DNA from: Ophiosphaerella korrae | Lineage: Eukaryota > Ascomycota > Dothideomycetes > Pleosporales > Phaeosphaeriaceae | Direction: 5' to 3' | NCBI GenBank assembly: GCA_028456385.1 | Contig: JALNQF010000365.1 | Coordinates: forward strand, 1 to 40,224 | Length of the DNA stretch: 40,224 nt | Part shown: positions 1-10,414 of the stretch, one piece after another | How positions within the stretch are numbered: position 1 is the stretch's first letter | How the letters are laid out: every line of letters begins with the position of its first letter | Position numbers and translations under genes: made by a program | The notes under the pieces: generated by a model | Databases searched by the model: none | Told to the model about the DNA's origin: nothing | Seen by the model: the letters and a program-made list of their open reading frames with translations, nothing else

Positions 1-1440
1 TTTTAAAATATTATATATTAGTAGAGTTATACTATATTAAACTTTTTAATTTTCTTTAATTTTCCTAGTAAAACTAGTTTGTTACGCGTATAGATATATT
101 ATTATATAAGTTATTTAACTATAGTAGTATATATATATTTATAGCAAAAAGATTATTATACTATAAAATTATAGAAAGGGCTTTAAGACTTAATAATAAG
201 AAATTAAAGTTTTACTTCTTGTTTATCCTTACTAAAGAAGAAAATATAGAGTTATTTTATTCTAAGCTCTTAAGTTCTAATATATCTTACTACTCTTTAA
301 CCTACTTTACTAAAACTACCTATCTTTCTTTTATCTTATTAGCTATACTACTTACTTAATATACTTAATTACTTTAAAGAAGTAAAAAAATACTCTTTAT
401 AACTAGATCTATTTAAAATAAGAATATAAAAAGTACTTATAGAGCTACTTATTATAAGATATAAGTTTAGGAATAAGTAAGAGATAATTATTAATTAAAG
501 AGCTATCTAAGCTAAGCTACTTATATATAGTAGAGTAGCTTAAATAGCTTATATAGCTTACTTACTACTATAAGCTTACCTAAATTATATAAAGTAAAGC
601 TCTAACTTATAATAGTTTATAAGTAAGCTAGCTATCTTAAAATATACTAAAAAGCTAAAGAAATATCTTAATAATAGCTTAAAAATATTATCTAAAACTA
701 AAATATAAGCTCTTATATATATATTCTACTACTAGATATAATATTAGGGTATATAATTATATAGTTATTAAAATAGATTATAGTATTTAGAAATAGCTCT
801 ATTATTAGACTCTAAACTTAATATCTTAATACTTATAAAACTATATACTCTAATATTATACTAAGTACTAGGATAAGTATATAAAAGTATATATATAAAG
901 TTTTAGATATTATTATTAAGCTATTATTAAGATATTTTTCTAGCTTTTTAGAATATTTTAGGGGAGCTAGCTTACTTATAAACTACGTTACTATTTACTT
1001 ATAATTACTAACTTAATATACTATAAAGATAGCGCAATATATACTAAGTACTTAAATAACTTACTTCTTCTACTTAAGTATACCTATAATAGGTACTATA
1101 TATAACTCTTTTAAGGTTAGCTCTTTTATACCTAGGTAGGTATTTATAGTACTACTAATAAGCTTAATTATATAGAAGTAAAGTATCTACTAGCTATAGA
1201 TAGCTTAATACTATTTTTAATTAACTTTTTATCTCTTATATATCTTTCTTTACTATACTATAATATTTTTATAATTTAGAAGTTATAAAGATATTAAGCT
1301 CTATATTAAGTACTATTTAGCGTCTTTAGACGTATTAAAAAAGCTAAATTTTGCGTAGTTATTACGTAATTATAATATACTAGTTAACTATTTATAGTAT
1401 AGAGCTAAAGGCGTTAACTTAAAAAGCTTACGCCTAGTAG
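1..1440. other. AT-rich RIP-degraded repeat DNA
   Basis: This stretch is extremely AT-rich and dominated by TpA, with CpA and TpG nearly absent, as expected after repeat-induced point mutation. No reading frame of useful length survives and I could not assign a transposon family here. It leads into the pogo-type transposase remnant that becomes readable from roughly 1.56 kb. The 5' end and terminal inverted repeat of that element probably lie in the last few hundred bases of this stretch, but I could not find a convincing inverted pair. Confidence 0.7.
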
Positions 1441-1678
1441 TAAATAAATAACTTAATAATACGTAGGAGGCTACTATTAGATAGTATATTATACGCTATA
1501 ATTAACTAGGTATACTAGTACTAGTACTATAGCTAATAAATACTATCTAGAGTATCTTAGATACTAATAATCTATCTAGGTAAGTACTTCCTTTTAGTAT
1601 ACGCTTTATCTTATACTAGCTATAGTAGAATCCTAACTACTATAAAGTCTACTAAAAGCTTTAAGAACTTATAAAGCT

Positions 1679-2139
1679 TGTAATAGAGTTACCTATTGTT
1701 AACTACAAGTAACTACTAAGGTATTAGTAGATTAAGAGTTAATAACAAAAGTCTATAAAGTTATCTATAATAACTATAAATAATAGAAGATATTCTATAA
1801 TTATCTTGTATTGTTGTTCTATAGTTAAAGGATTAAATTACTAATACTATCCTAATAATATATAATTATATTAACTATATACCTTTACTAATCTATTTAT
1901 ATAACCTTATAGATTACTCTAATCTATTATATATATTTATAGATTACTTTAATCTATTATACGTATTTATAGATTACTTTAATCTATTATACCTATTTAT
2001 AGATTACTTTACGTCTTACGTATCTAAATTGTAGTATACTTCCTAATCTAGGTTATTACCTTACTTATCCTATACTTCGCTAGCATCTAAGTTAGGACTA
2101 ATTAGTTCTATCTCGATTTCTCTTATTATACTTGTAACA
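1679..2139 (-). repeat. Solo LTR (461 bp, TGT...ACA) inserted in the pogo element
   Basis: The segment begins TGTAATAGAG at 1679 and ends TTGTAACA at 2139, giving canonical TGT...ACA ends. It is flanked on both sides by AAGCT (1674-1678 and 2140-2144), a 5-bp target duplication as made by gypsy-type integrases. Removing the LTR and one AAGCT puts the upstream transposase frame in register with the downstream frame. About 390 bp of it aligns with the right-flank LTR at 36.6-37.0 kb, including ATTAAATTACTAATACTATC, CTATAAATAATAGAAGAT and TAATTAGTTCTATCT. Strand is assigned from the right-flank copy, whose pol genes are on the minus strand. No internal retrotransposon sequence remains here, so it is read as a solo LTR. 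Confidence 0.75.
1908..2012. repeat. Tandem 30-bp repeat, 3.5 units, inside the solo LTR
   Basis: Units start at 1908, 1938, 1968 and 1998 with an exact 30-bp period and the core TATAGATTACTTTAATCTAT. Each unit contains TAGATTA...TAATCTA, an imperfect palindrome. The matching part of the right-flank LTR has the same TAGATTA/TAATCTA elements but no regular 30-bp tandem. Confidence 0.85.
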
Positions 2140-3285
2140 AAGCTTATAAACTTATAGCTTAATATTTATACTAATTATATTATAGAGTTAAGAGTTATTA
2201 TACTTAAGTATAGTATTTAGCGTACTAACTACTATAATATAGATAAGATAGGCTTTTAAATTAGTATTAGAGGCACGTAGTAGATTATAACTTTTAACTT
2301 TAACTACTAAAATAGTAGTAAGAGTAATATAAATTGTAACTATATTACTATAATAGAGGTAATAAATACTACTAAAGATATCTTACTACTTATACTTATT
2401 ACTAAAGGCGCTATATATCTTAAAAAATTGTATACCTAAACGTTACTACTAAATAATTATTATATAGCGTTAAGTAGTAGTAGCTATAATAATAATATAC
2501 TTATATTAGAGTAGCTAAAGTACTTTTACTTTTACTTAGCGTAGCGCTAAGTAGGTACTTATAGACTACTTATCTTAGATAGGTTTAGCGTATACTTAAC
2601 TCTAGAGTTTCTTAAATACTATAATAATTATAAAATAATTTTATTTATACTACTACTTTATATATTATAGGATTTATAGCTACTTAATATAGTTTATTTT
2701 TAACTTTATAAATAGTACTATAGGTACAAAGTTAAAGTAGCTATACGTACTAACTATACTAACTTTAATAAACTTAAATTTTTTAACTCTATATATAGTA
2801 TTAGGATATAGGCTTTTAAGTAATCTATAGTTAAAAAGGCGTAGGAGCTAGTAGGTATATACTTATAGAACCTACTAATTATATACTAAAAGCTACTACA
2901 AGCTAAGAACTTAGATAAAAGAGTACTACTAGCCTCTTACTACTTTAGAGACCTCTCTAAATATAATAAATTTATAGATAAAGTAGAGGAGCTACTCTAC
3001 GAGTAGGACGCTAAAGGATAGCTAGATATATAGCTACTAGGCGTACTTAAGTAGGCTAAAGTGTACGCTAGGTCTACGCGCACTATAGAGGGCGAGCTAT
3101 ACTAGATAACTATAGTATAGAGAGAGCGTTAAGCCTATTAAAAAGCTAGCTAGAGGCAGGTTAAAGGTAATAAAAACTCTAGAGTTTTAACTATAGCTAT
3201 AGCTCGAGTTATAGTAGATGCCTAAGTAGAGAGAGATGCTAAGAAGGTTGCGCGTGCTGCAGCGCAACACTACAAAGTTAACTAA

Positions 3286-3623
3286 CAACGCATTGCAGAC
3301 TAGCGTCTCGGCGAGCAGTAGTCTCTAAATTGCAACTCTAAATTATATATATACTCTACTAAAATTTGACTCTTTTATAGCCTCACTTTTTAACTGCGTT
3401 GCGTAGTTATATAAGATGGAGCCTCTGGCTCGCCGTAGTAACTGCCCAACTTACTCACTCCTTACGCGCGATAAGTCACCCACTTTGCGCACAAACTACT
3501 CAAAATTGCTACTCTATATAGTATATATACTATACTCAAACTTACTCGTTTTACAACTTCAAGTTGTCTCTGCGCTCCCCAACTTCTAACTCGATACGCA
3601 ATATACCAACGGCGTAGCCGTAG
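3286..3623. other. Transition from RIP block to gene island
   Basis: Base composition rises from AT-rich to balanced over this stretch and CpG-containing words such as GCGCGTGC reappear. It probably includes the 3' terminus of the pogo element. I see no gene or RNA signature in it. Confidence 0.5.
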
Positions 3624-3812
3624 AACCATTTCGGTAGCACTGCTCCAACGCCCTATTTCGGAACAACGACGAAATTCACCTTCCCAGCAGTCATATATCG
3701 ACTCCAGATTGAGAAGAAAACTTTGCCCGGTGCAATATCTATATCCCCTGCAGTTGAAGCAATTCTCTCAAGGGAAAATGCATATTTAAATCCAGGTGTT
3801 GGCTTGTTCTAA
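3624..3812 (+). pseudogene. Possible 3' fragment of a protein gene
   Basis: A stop-bounded frame of 62 codons without an ATG reads like real protein (for example GTTTKFTFPAVIYRL followed by PAVEAILSRENAYLNPGVGLF-type sequence near the end) and stops with TAA at 3810-3812. TAG codons lie just upstream at 3615 and 3621 and could be RIP-made or splice-associated. It sits at the edge of the left RIP block, so it may be the surviving tail of a gene damaged by RIP leakage. I do not recognise the family. It may also be a chance frame. Confidence 0.25.
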
Positions 3813-4209
3813 CTTGGTCTGCTCAACGAGCTGGGCTAGATCTACCACTTTGTAGAGCATCAGAGCAAAGGACATCCTGACCCCGTCGCAGCATCTATTA
3901 CAACTAGATACAATACAACAACGGGCATATAACATGCAGCGGGACACCATCCACGTACTTCGACATTTCTTCAAGCACCTACTACCATAGTATCAGACCT
4001 CCCTCTCTTTCACCAATCCGCACATGTACAGGGCTATCCTTCATTGCATCCATCCACACTCCCTTCACCCCCGACACAGCACGCCACCCTCCGCCATCAC
4101 AATGCACGCACAAAAACAAAGCCCGCGGAATTACAATAACCTATCCCCAAATGCATTGCTCCTATAGCATTCCCCCGGCACACCGCATCTGCACCCCGCA
4201 CTTTTACCA
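3813..4209. other. Intergenic / SET2 3' flank
   Basis: About 400 bp between the possible gene fragment and the SET2 stop. It should hold the SET2 3' UTR and terminator on the minus strand. No other feature is visible. Confidence 0.5.
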
Positions 4210-7117
4210 TTAGCTATCCCTTTGTTCCAGCACAACCACCTGCTCCCCATTTGTCGACGGCGTAGCAAGCTGCACGGGACTCGCATCCCCAGCCCTCATC
4301 CCATCCCCAATCCCATTTATCGTCGCCTTGCCATTCACAAGCAACCCATCCGCAAGATCCATAGCGTCAAACTCGCACTCTTCCTCGACATCACAGTCGT
4401 CCGCGGGTGGTGGTGGAGGTGGCGGCGGGGGTAAGTCGTCGGAAGCGATGCGGGATTTCTTAGGAGAGCCGAGTTGTTCGTCTGCGTTGCGTTTGCGCTT
4501 CCGGTCAGCGGGTGACTCTACGGGCGACACCGAAACCTTTGCCGTGTCATCGTCGTCGTCAGAATCGAGTTGAGTATGTGTTTGCGGGGGCGAAGCGTGT
4601 TTCTCGGGCCGAGCAGCTTTTCGCATGTCGCGGTCGTCCTTCTTTTTGACGGCTTTGTCGAGGAATTCTTTGACATAGGATTTGACTGTTTTTTCGTGGC
4701 GCGGGGGGAGTTTTGCGGTTGGATCTTTAACACGGCCGGATTTGTAGTCGCCGCGGACGAGCTTTTTGGCTACCTGGGGATGGTGGTTAGGGGAGGTAGG
4801 GTGGTGAGTAGGGTGTTAGATATACCTCTTTGGATAGCCTTTTGAGGTCGTCTTTCTCGAGCTTTTTGCGATAGTGCGCTGCGACGGACATGACGTGGGG
4901 TGAAAGCTAGAGTTGTCAGTATAGGTGGTGTATGAATGGGATATAACTTACTGTAGACTCATATATTTTCTCCTGCTTTTCTTGAGATAGATTGCGCCAC
5001 TTCTCACTCTTTGTCTTATTTTCCTTGTGATCGTCTGTGACTGGTTGTGGTGTTGTAGAAGCAGATGCCCCGGTCGGGGTCACGTTTGAAGTGATGCTAG
5101 ATATGATATCCTGGAGAAGTTGGGTATCTGTCTTGGACTTTGGAGGCGGAGGCGGCGGTTGGTTTGCAGGCTGACTTGGGCGTTGCCATTGTGTTGCACC
5201 AGTAGAATTATAGTAGTATATTTTACCATTCTCAGCAGTAGCTTGGGACCAACCAGAAGGCAGAGGGATGAAGGGACGCGGGCGGATGACAGGACGCTGG
5301 GCATTAAAGAACCCGCTGGGACCTCGGGGTGCATTTAGAACGCCACGAGGACCAGATGGAGCTGCTGTGGAAGCTGGACCTTTTGGCGCAATGAGTGATG
5401 GTGATTTAGATCTGGATCTCGAACGCTCTCGGCCCTTCTCACGTCGCTCAAAGTGATTCTCAGTGCGGGCTGGCGTACTGGCGTTGGGATCTCTTTTCAT
5501 ACGTGGTATCCTGTAGGCAACCTCCAGTTTGCTCCAAGCATTCAACAGATCTATTGCTGAGTCCTGTACCTTCTCGTCTCCACATATTTTCAGCTTCTCA
5601 ACTGCTTCCTCAATCTTGGAGTCCTGGATTTTGTTCCGTGTTATTCGCGGAAGCTTGTGCAGGATATCGAGGACCTGGTGGACAACGTTGAAATCATCCA
5701 TCCAGGTCGTCAGAGTCTTCTTGAGTGTCTCATAACCATGCATTCGAATTATGCGATGTCCAACTCGCTCGTTGTCGGTTTGCTGTATGCGGCTGAGTAA
5801 TTTGACAGCAATCCACTTTTCGGTGCATTGCCGCAAAGCTGCCATGACCTTTGGCACACCGTCATCCTCAAGTGACCGGGGTTTCAGATCATTGACGTAT
5901 TCCTCGTCGTCTTCGCTGACCTTCTTCTTTCGCGGCTTCTTGGCGACTGCGGTTTCCCAGCCATCGCCATCATCAATACCCAAGGCCTCGATGGTGGCAT
6001 GCGACAGTTTGGTTGCATTGTCTGATTGTGTTTTTCCGCCGATGAAGCCGGTGCAGTTGGGCTCGCCACAGTAACAAGGTTGGGGATCCGCTCCATATCG
6101 GTCGACGTTGTAGTTGAAGACCAGTTCCTCGCCTGCCTTGACTCTCCGCTCGACAAAAATGCCCATGCGCAGCTTGTCACCTACGACCCATTTGTCAACG
6201 AAGCAGTTTGGGTTGCACGAATGATTACAGAACCTGCCAAGGTTGCCTTTCTTGGTTGCGTCCACGAATTCGCCTTTGGTGAGGGACATGAAGTAGAAGT
6301 GTTTGATGCCCTCCTCGTCGTATTGCAGCATGCGGCGACGAAAGGTCCTCTCGTCAATGACCTCGCCAATGTACTCAAAGACAAAGTCACCAGGAGCCAT
6401 GTCGTGATTTGCGCGCAGGCCAAAGCCCTTCTTGTCTGTCTTGATTACGGTGACGTCGGCATACTGCTTTCTCAGGAAACGCTGGTTCTGGCAGTTGCGT
6501 CCACAGCTGCATCCGTCGGCCACACACTCCATCTTGGTGGCGCGGTTGATGCAGTCCGAGTCCTCGCCACAGGCATGGTTGGCCTTTTCGATGGGGTCCC
6601 ATTCCTCGCCACAGTCGCATTCCAGCGCAGGGTCGGTGGTGCCAATGTGCTTGTTTGCGTACGTGCATTCGGAGAGGACGGAGAAGGTTTCCTTGGCGGC
6701 GGCGGTCGAGTCGGGCAGGTCGAGGTACAGCGGCGGGGGGCGTGACCTGATCTTCTGCGAGGCTGCGCGCGAGAGCTTGGGGGCTTTGCCGGGCTCGGCC
6801 ATGAGTGTGATGTCGCCGCCAAGCGTTTCTTCGTGCACGCTGCTGGCCGGCGAGGGCGCGTCCGAGTCCTGTTTTTTTATGGCGGGCGATTGCGAGCGCG
6901 ACCGGGACTTGAGGCGCGGTGGAATGGCCGAGAGCGGCGGGGGCGTGCGGTCCAGGGCGTCGAGGTCGCCGTCGTCCAGCTTCACCTGGGGGGTGAGGTT
7001 GCCCTCACCACCCTCGCTCTTACCCTGCCCATCCATGTCCACGGCACTTTCCAACTTCATATGGTGCAGCCCAGGTTCCAGCTGGGCTGCTTGGCCGTCA
7101 ACTTGGCCGTCCGACAT
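4210..7117 (-). CDS. SET2: SET2-type histone H3 lysine-36 methyltransferase
   Basis: Methylates H3K36 behind elongating RNA polymerase II. Three exons: 4952-7117, 4826-4906 and 4210-4773, all joined in phase 0, giving 936 aa; the introns are 45 and 52 bp. The order of domains is diagnostic. There is an acidic, Ser-rich N terminus and an AWS Cys-rich region (ECDCGEEW, residues about 166-213). The SET domain (about 216-338) has GFGLRA, the catalytic/AdoMet motif NHSC (298-301) and FNYNVDRYG. Post-[11 protein letters not shown] is at 348-355. Then come a helical region (421-535), an Arg-Ser patch, a WW domain (GW...YYYN...QW, about 618-648) and the C-terminal SRI domain for the phosphorylated polymerase tail, which both introns interrupt (LSPHV...[13 protein letters not shown]...AKKLV). 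Without the introns the SRI domain would be lost. The ATG at 7117 is the first in frame. It is divergent from the AT-hook gene 3.3 kb away. Confidence 0.95.
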
Positions 7118-10100
7118 GGCGACAGATTCCTTCGCAGGCGTGCAGAGAGCTGCTGGTGATGGGAGGCGCTGGCTTGGAGGAGAAGAAAGACGCTAAGCGA
7201 TTTCGATTACTTGCTACTACACATCCACGACCCAAGCTGTCACCTCATAGCCCCAGGTGGGCGTGCAACACACTCAACCGACCCTCGTCTTTTGCTTGCC
7301 GCTCACCCAACGAGGCTCCGTGGCTACACGCTCGCCCGGCCAGCGAGACTCGATGGGGGGGGCACTCTTCTGCTGTCCGCTGCCGCACCAGGAGTTCACA
7401 CCAACAGCTACGCACTCGGGGCGCATCGGCCACTGGAGGCGACGGGTTCAGCGCAAAGTCGGGGGCGTGTGCGATCAATTGCTAGATGGCTGGTTTGGTC
7501 TCTGACCACGGATGCGGTGCGCCTCCAGATGCTTTGTCGGTGCCTTCGGGCGACAGAACTCGGTGATGCTCAACTCAGGCAGGAGGTACTATTCGCAGCT
7601 ATGTCGTCTCTTGGCAATCGTAGGGCGCTCTTGGTGAGGGTCTTTTTTTGCACTGCTTTGCAGGCGTCGAGGTTGAACGCGGTGATGTTCGCATGCGACA
7701 AAGCCCAGGCTTGCCCATTTTGGTTTGCCGCGGTTCGCCCTAGCCAACCTCCATGTCAGTTGGTCAAATCACTGCCAGAAGAGCATTTTCATTATTTAGT
7801 CTGCGTGGACGAATACAGATTCCAAGGCCAAGTGCGATAGTATGCTGGAAAGATTGCATCCTGACACAGGTAGCTATCGCACTGCCCAAGAGTTGTCGAT
7901 AGCTAGAGCAGCCCTGTATAGGCTTGGCGGCATGTGCACGACCACCATGGGTGCATGTACAGCGCCGATGTATGTCACTAGGTACGAGAGAAGATTGTGC
8001 TAATATGGCAATGTGCTAGGGCTGATATTCATCTCTTTGGCCTCATGGTGGGGTGCGATTGCGATGTGGTAATGGTGGCATCGAGTGCACAGACATGGGC
8101 CAGCAGCCAATCCCATGGTTGATATTTCAATCGACAAGAGTCACGCAACCAGGCTCACGACATGGTAAGGAAGAAGTGTTTGCCCTTGGCCCACATGTCT
8201 CCAAGACGAGTCTGATCAGTTGTATATAAATAAGTTAAAAAAAAATCGTTCCAAGTTGTCGCATCTAGTGGGCTCTTTTTGGTGAGCACTAATGATATTA
8301 GAAGTGCCCTGGGGTACGACCATTGCTTTCGCGGCCCATGTCGTGAGAAGGTTTCCAATGGCACCAGGGTACAGCTTTGGTCACGACGTGTTGTATGAAC
8401 TATGAAGATCAAGCTATTGACAAGGTTCTCGATCAGTGCTCGTATTCGGCTTGGGCATTCCTCCCGATCTACTCCGTACTGTGTAAGTGCCTTTCTTTAT
8501 CAAGCCACCACATATCCATGATCTTCATCAGGCCTGAAGCTGAAATGACCATGACTTGTGCCTTCTTCAATGCTCACTTCCGCCTTTCTGTTTTGGCAGT
8601 TCATCCCTTTATGCACTGCTCGCCTCGCTGAGCTGTTCCAAACAGCCTAGCGACGCCACCTCCACACTATTCCCTAGCGATGGACTCGGGTAATCCGCCA
8701 AAGCTTGAGCGACAACCCCGAGATGGAAGTGAAAAGCCACTGAAACGGACCGAAAGGCAATTTGCCGCCAACTGCAGTGTTGAGTGCTGCCAGCAATCGA
8801 ACGTTGTTCTTGGCGAATCCATGGACACAGCAGAGCGCCAAGCAGGATAGACCGGTCAAGCAAGATGCATCGAGGTGGAGTGTTTGCATGTGCTATTTAC
8901 ATACCTCCATGTCTACGTACCTAGTGCATGCTGCATACATCTGACGGGCGGCTACCAAGGCTAATGCTGCGAGTAATGAATTGTAGAGACGTTGACCACT
9001 TATTTGAACGTAGCATGTCTCCCACCGCCGGCCGATTGGGCCATGGCTGCGTCTTAGCGACGATTATTGGCCCCATTGGCCCAATCGGCGCTAGCTCGCC
9101 CACAACACAGCACCAATTTACATTCTTCCCCACGATGGTCGGTTACACACAATGCCTGCCCAATTGGCCTCGCAGCTCGCGAGTTAATTCGGCTGTGGCT
9201 TGCACACAGTCTCCTCGAGTGATGATGGCGGCGGCAGAGTTTGCCGACGAGAAGGTCGGCCTCGTCAAACACTAGGCTCGGACTTACTCTAGCGGGCCGC
9301 TTCAGTCCTGCGCAGACTCTCCTTATGTCAGCATGTGGGATGTGCGCTCAAGTACCGAGCGTGTCTGAGAGACTGAATGTGCGATTGGTGCTACGTGGCG
9401 ATGCAGATGCAGAGGATGGCTGGTGGTGGTAGGAAGAGCAGTGGTGGCAGTATAAAGCTACACAACTATCTACGCCTCTCTGCCCCAACACCTCTGTCCT
9501 CGATGGTCCGCTCCCACTCCTCATCCCGTTGGAGAACAAAAACAGGGATGGTCAGCCTTCGTGTACGCACAGCCCCATCGATCAGGCGCCAGCAAGCCAA
9601 CTAGGGCCGATGCGCGCCCGCCGTCCCGCGGTTCTGCTCGTGACGGCCATGGCGATCCTTCATCCAATGCCTCGCCAGTGGAACGGTTATCGTATGGTTC
9701 TGGCGAGTCTGGCCGCGTGCAAGCTGCCGGGCGTCCTACTGCCATGTACAGTGTGCGTACAGTCCAGTGCATGGCTCGAAACAGACACGGCACCACCAAC
9801 CAGGCCGACCACTGCGGGCTCCGGCCTCTGTCAAAACCACCCCTGTGCCTGGTTCTCCTGGTGAGACAAGCAATGGGCCCCAGCACCTCGATTGGTTCGC
9901 GTTGCCCTGTTGCGCAATCGCCGCAACAGAATCCAGCAGCCAAGGCTGCCAGTCTGCGACTACCTAATGGGGTATCAAAGGTGTTGCGGCCCGTGGAGAC
10001 GACTTTCTGAGAAATGCAAGCGGGGACGTGCCCTGCATCCCGCCTTCTCGAATCAACTAATTTACCTAGCATCTATTCCGCCTCTGCTGCACCTCTCCCT

Positions 10101-10414
10101 ATCCCAGCCTCATGGTCTGGAGGCTCCTTCAACAACTTCTCTTCCACCCTGCTGGCATGACGACCACCACGACCAGAGCCGTCCGCAGGTTCATTTGATG
10201 CGCTCGCTTTCTCTCCCTCGTTGCTCCTCTTTTGTTTTCTCTTATACCGACCCTCGTTTGTCCCCTTACCTTGGAAGCGCGCGGTAGCGTGCATTTTACC
10301 TTACAAGTTTACGGCCTTGTGATCTTCTCCATTTGTGTGCTTGCATTTAGCTAGGATTCGCCTTGATATACTTCTTATCGCCCTGCCCGCCGGCTCGCTA
10401 TCAAACGTCACGAC
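7118..10414. other. 3.3-kb divergent intergenic region SET2 / AT-hook gene
   Basis: No convincing gene. Several open frames of 100-250 codons exist on both strands but overlap one another, lack recognisable domains and show low-complexity shadow composition. The region must contain the SET2 promoter near 7.1-7.3 kb and the AT-hook gene promoter near 10.0-10.4 kb. The latter is pyrimidine-rich (10.08-10.27 kb), typical of fungal promoters and 5' UTRs. It also holds the CCAAT-box cluster at 9.03-9.17 kb. A non-coding RNA or small gene cannot be excluded. Confidence 0.55.
9031..9167. promoter_or_regulatory. CCAAT-box cluster with 12-bp inverted repeat
   Basis: GCCGATTGGGCC at 9031-9042 is exactly inverted as GGCCCAATCGGC at 9078-9089, with a 35-bp spacer holding further ATTGG elements (TTATTGGCC near 9065, CATTGGCC near 9074). 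Another CCAATTGG lies at 9160-9167. CCAAT is the target of the fungal Hap/CBC complex. The dense, symmetric spacing suggests an enhancer or hairpin; the role is inferred. Confidence 0.4.

Larger units (their letters stand above)
1563..3285 (+). mobile_element. RIP-inactivated pogo/Fot-type DDE transposon (interrupted by solo LTR)
   Basis: The plus strand carries a decayed pogo-superfamily (DDE_1) transposase. From 2140 to the TAA at 3283-3285 every recognisable block is in the same frame with no frameshift: YNID near 2233, YITIIEVINTTKD near 2341, TYRLLILD ending at 2580, LTLEFLKYYNN, ILFILLLYIL, LLNIVYF near 2683, TNFNKLKFFN, then a C-terminal tail ending AQHYKVN. About thirty stop codons interrupt the frame, and nearly all are TAA/TAG where the family has Gln or Trp. 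Other changes are G-to-A, such as YNIDE to YNIDK and LILDG to LILDR. Upstream of the nested LTR the frame continues at 1563-1673 (NPNYYKVY near 1629). Family motifs are established knowledge; the match is by eye. Function is certainly lost. Confidence 0.8.

Noticed and set aside
3786..3974. 62-codon Cys-rich minus-strand frame
   Set aside because: No signal peptide pattern, no spacing of a known Cys-rich family, no context.
6026..7196. Long plus-strand frames opposite SET2
   Set aside because: Antisense shadows of a strongly conserved coding region.
7211..7840. 209-codon plus-strand frame upstream of SET2
   Set aside because: Overlaps other frames equally long, no recognisable motif, composition of shadow ORF.
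9521..10072. Overlapping 149- and 183-codon frames on opposite strands
   Set aside because: Mutually overlapping, Arg/Pro/Ser-rich, no family resemblance; promoter-type DNA of the AT-hook gene.
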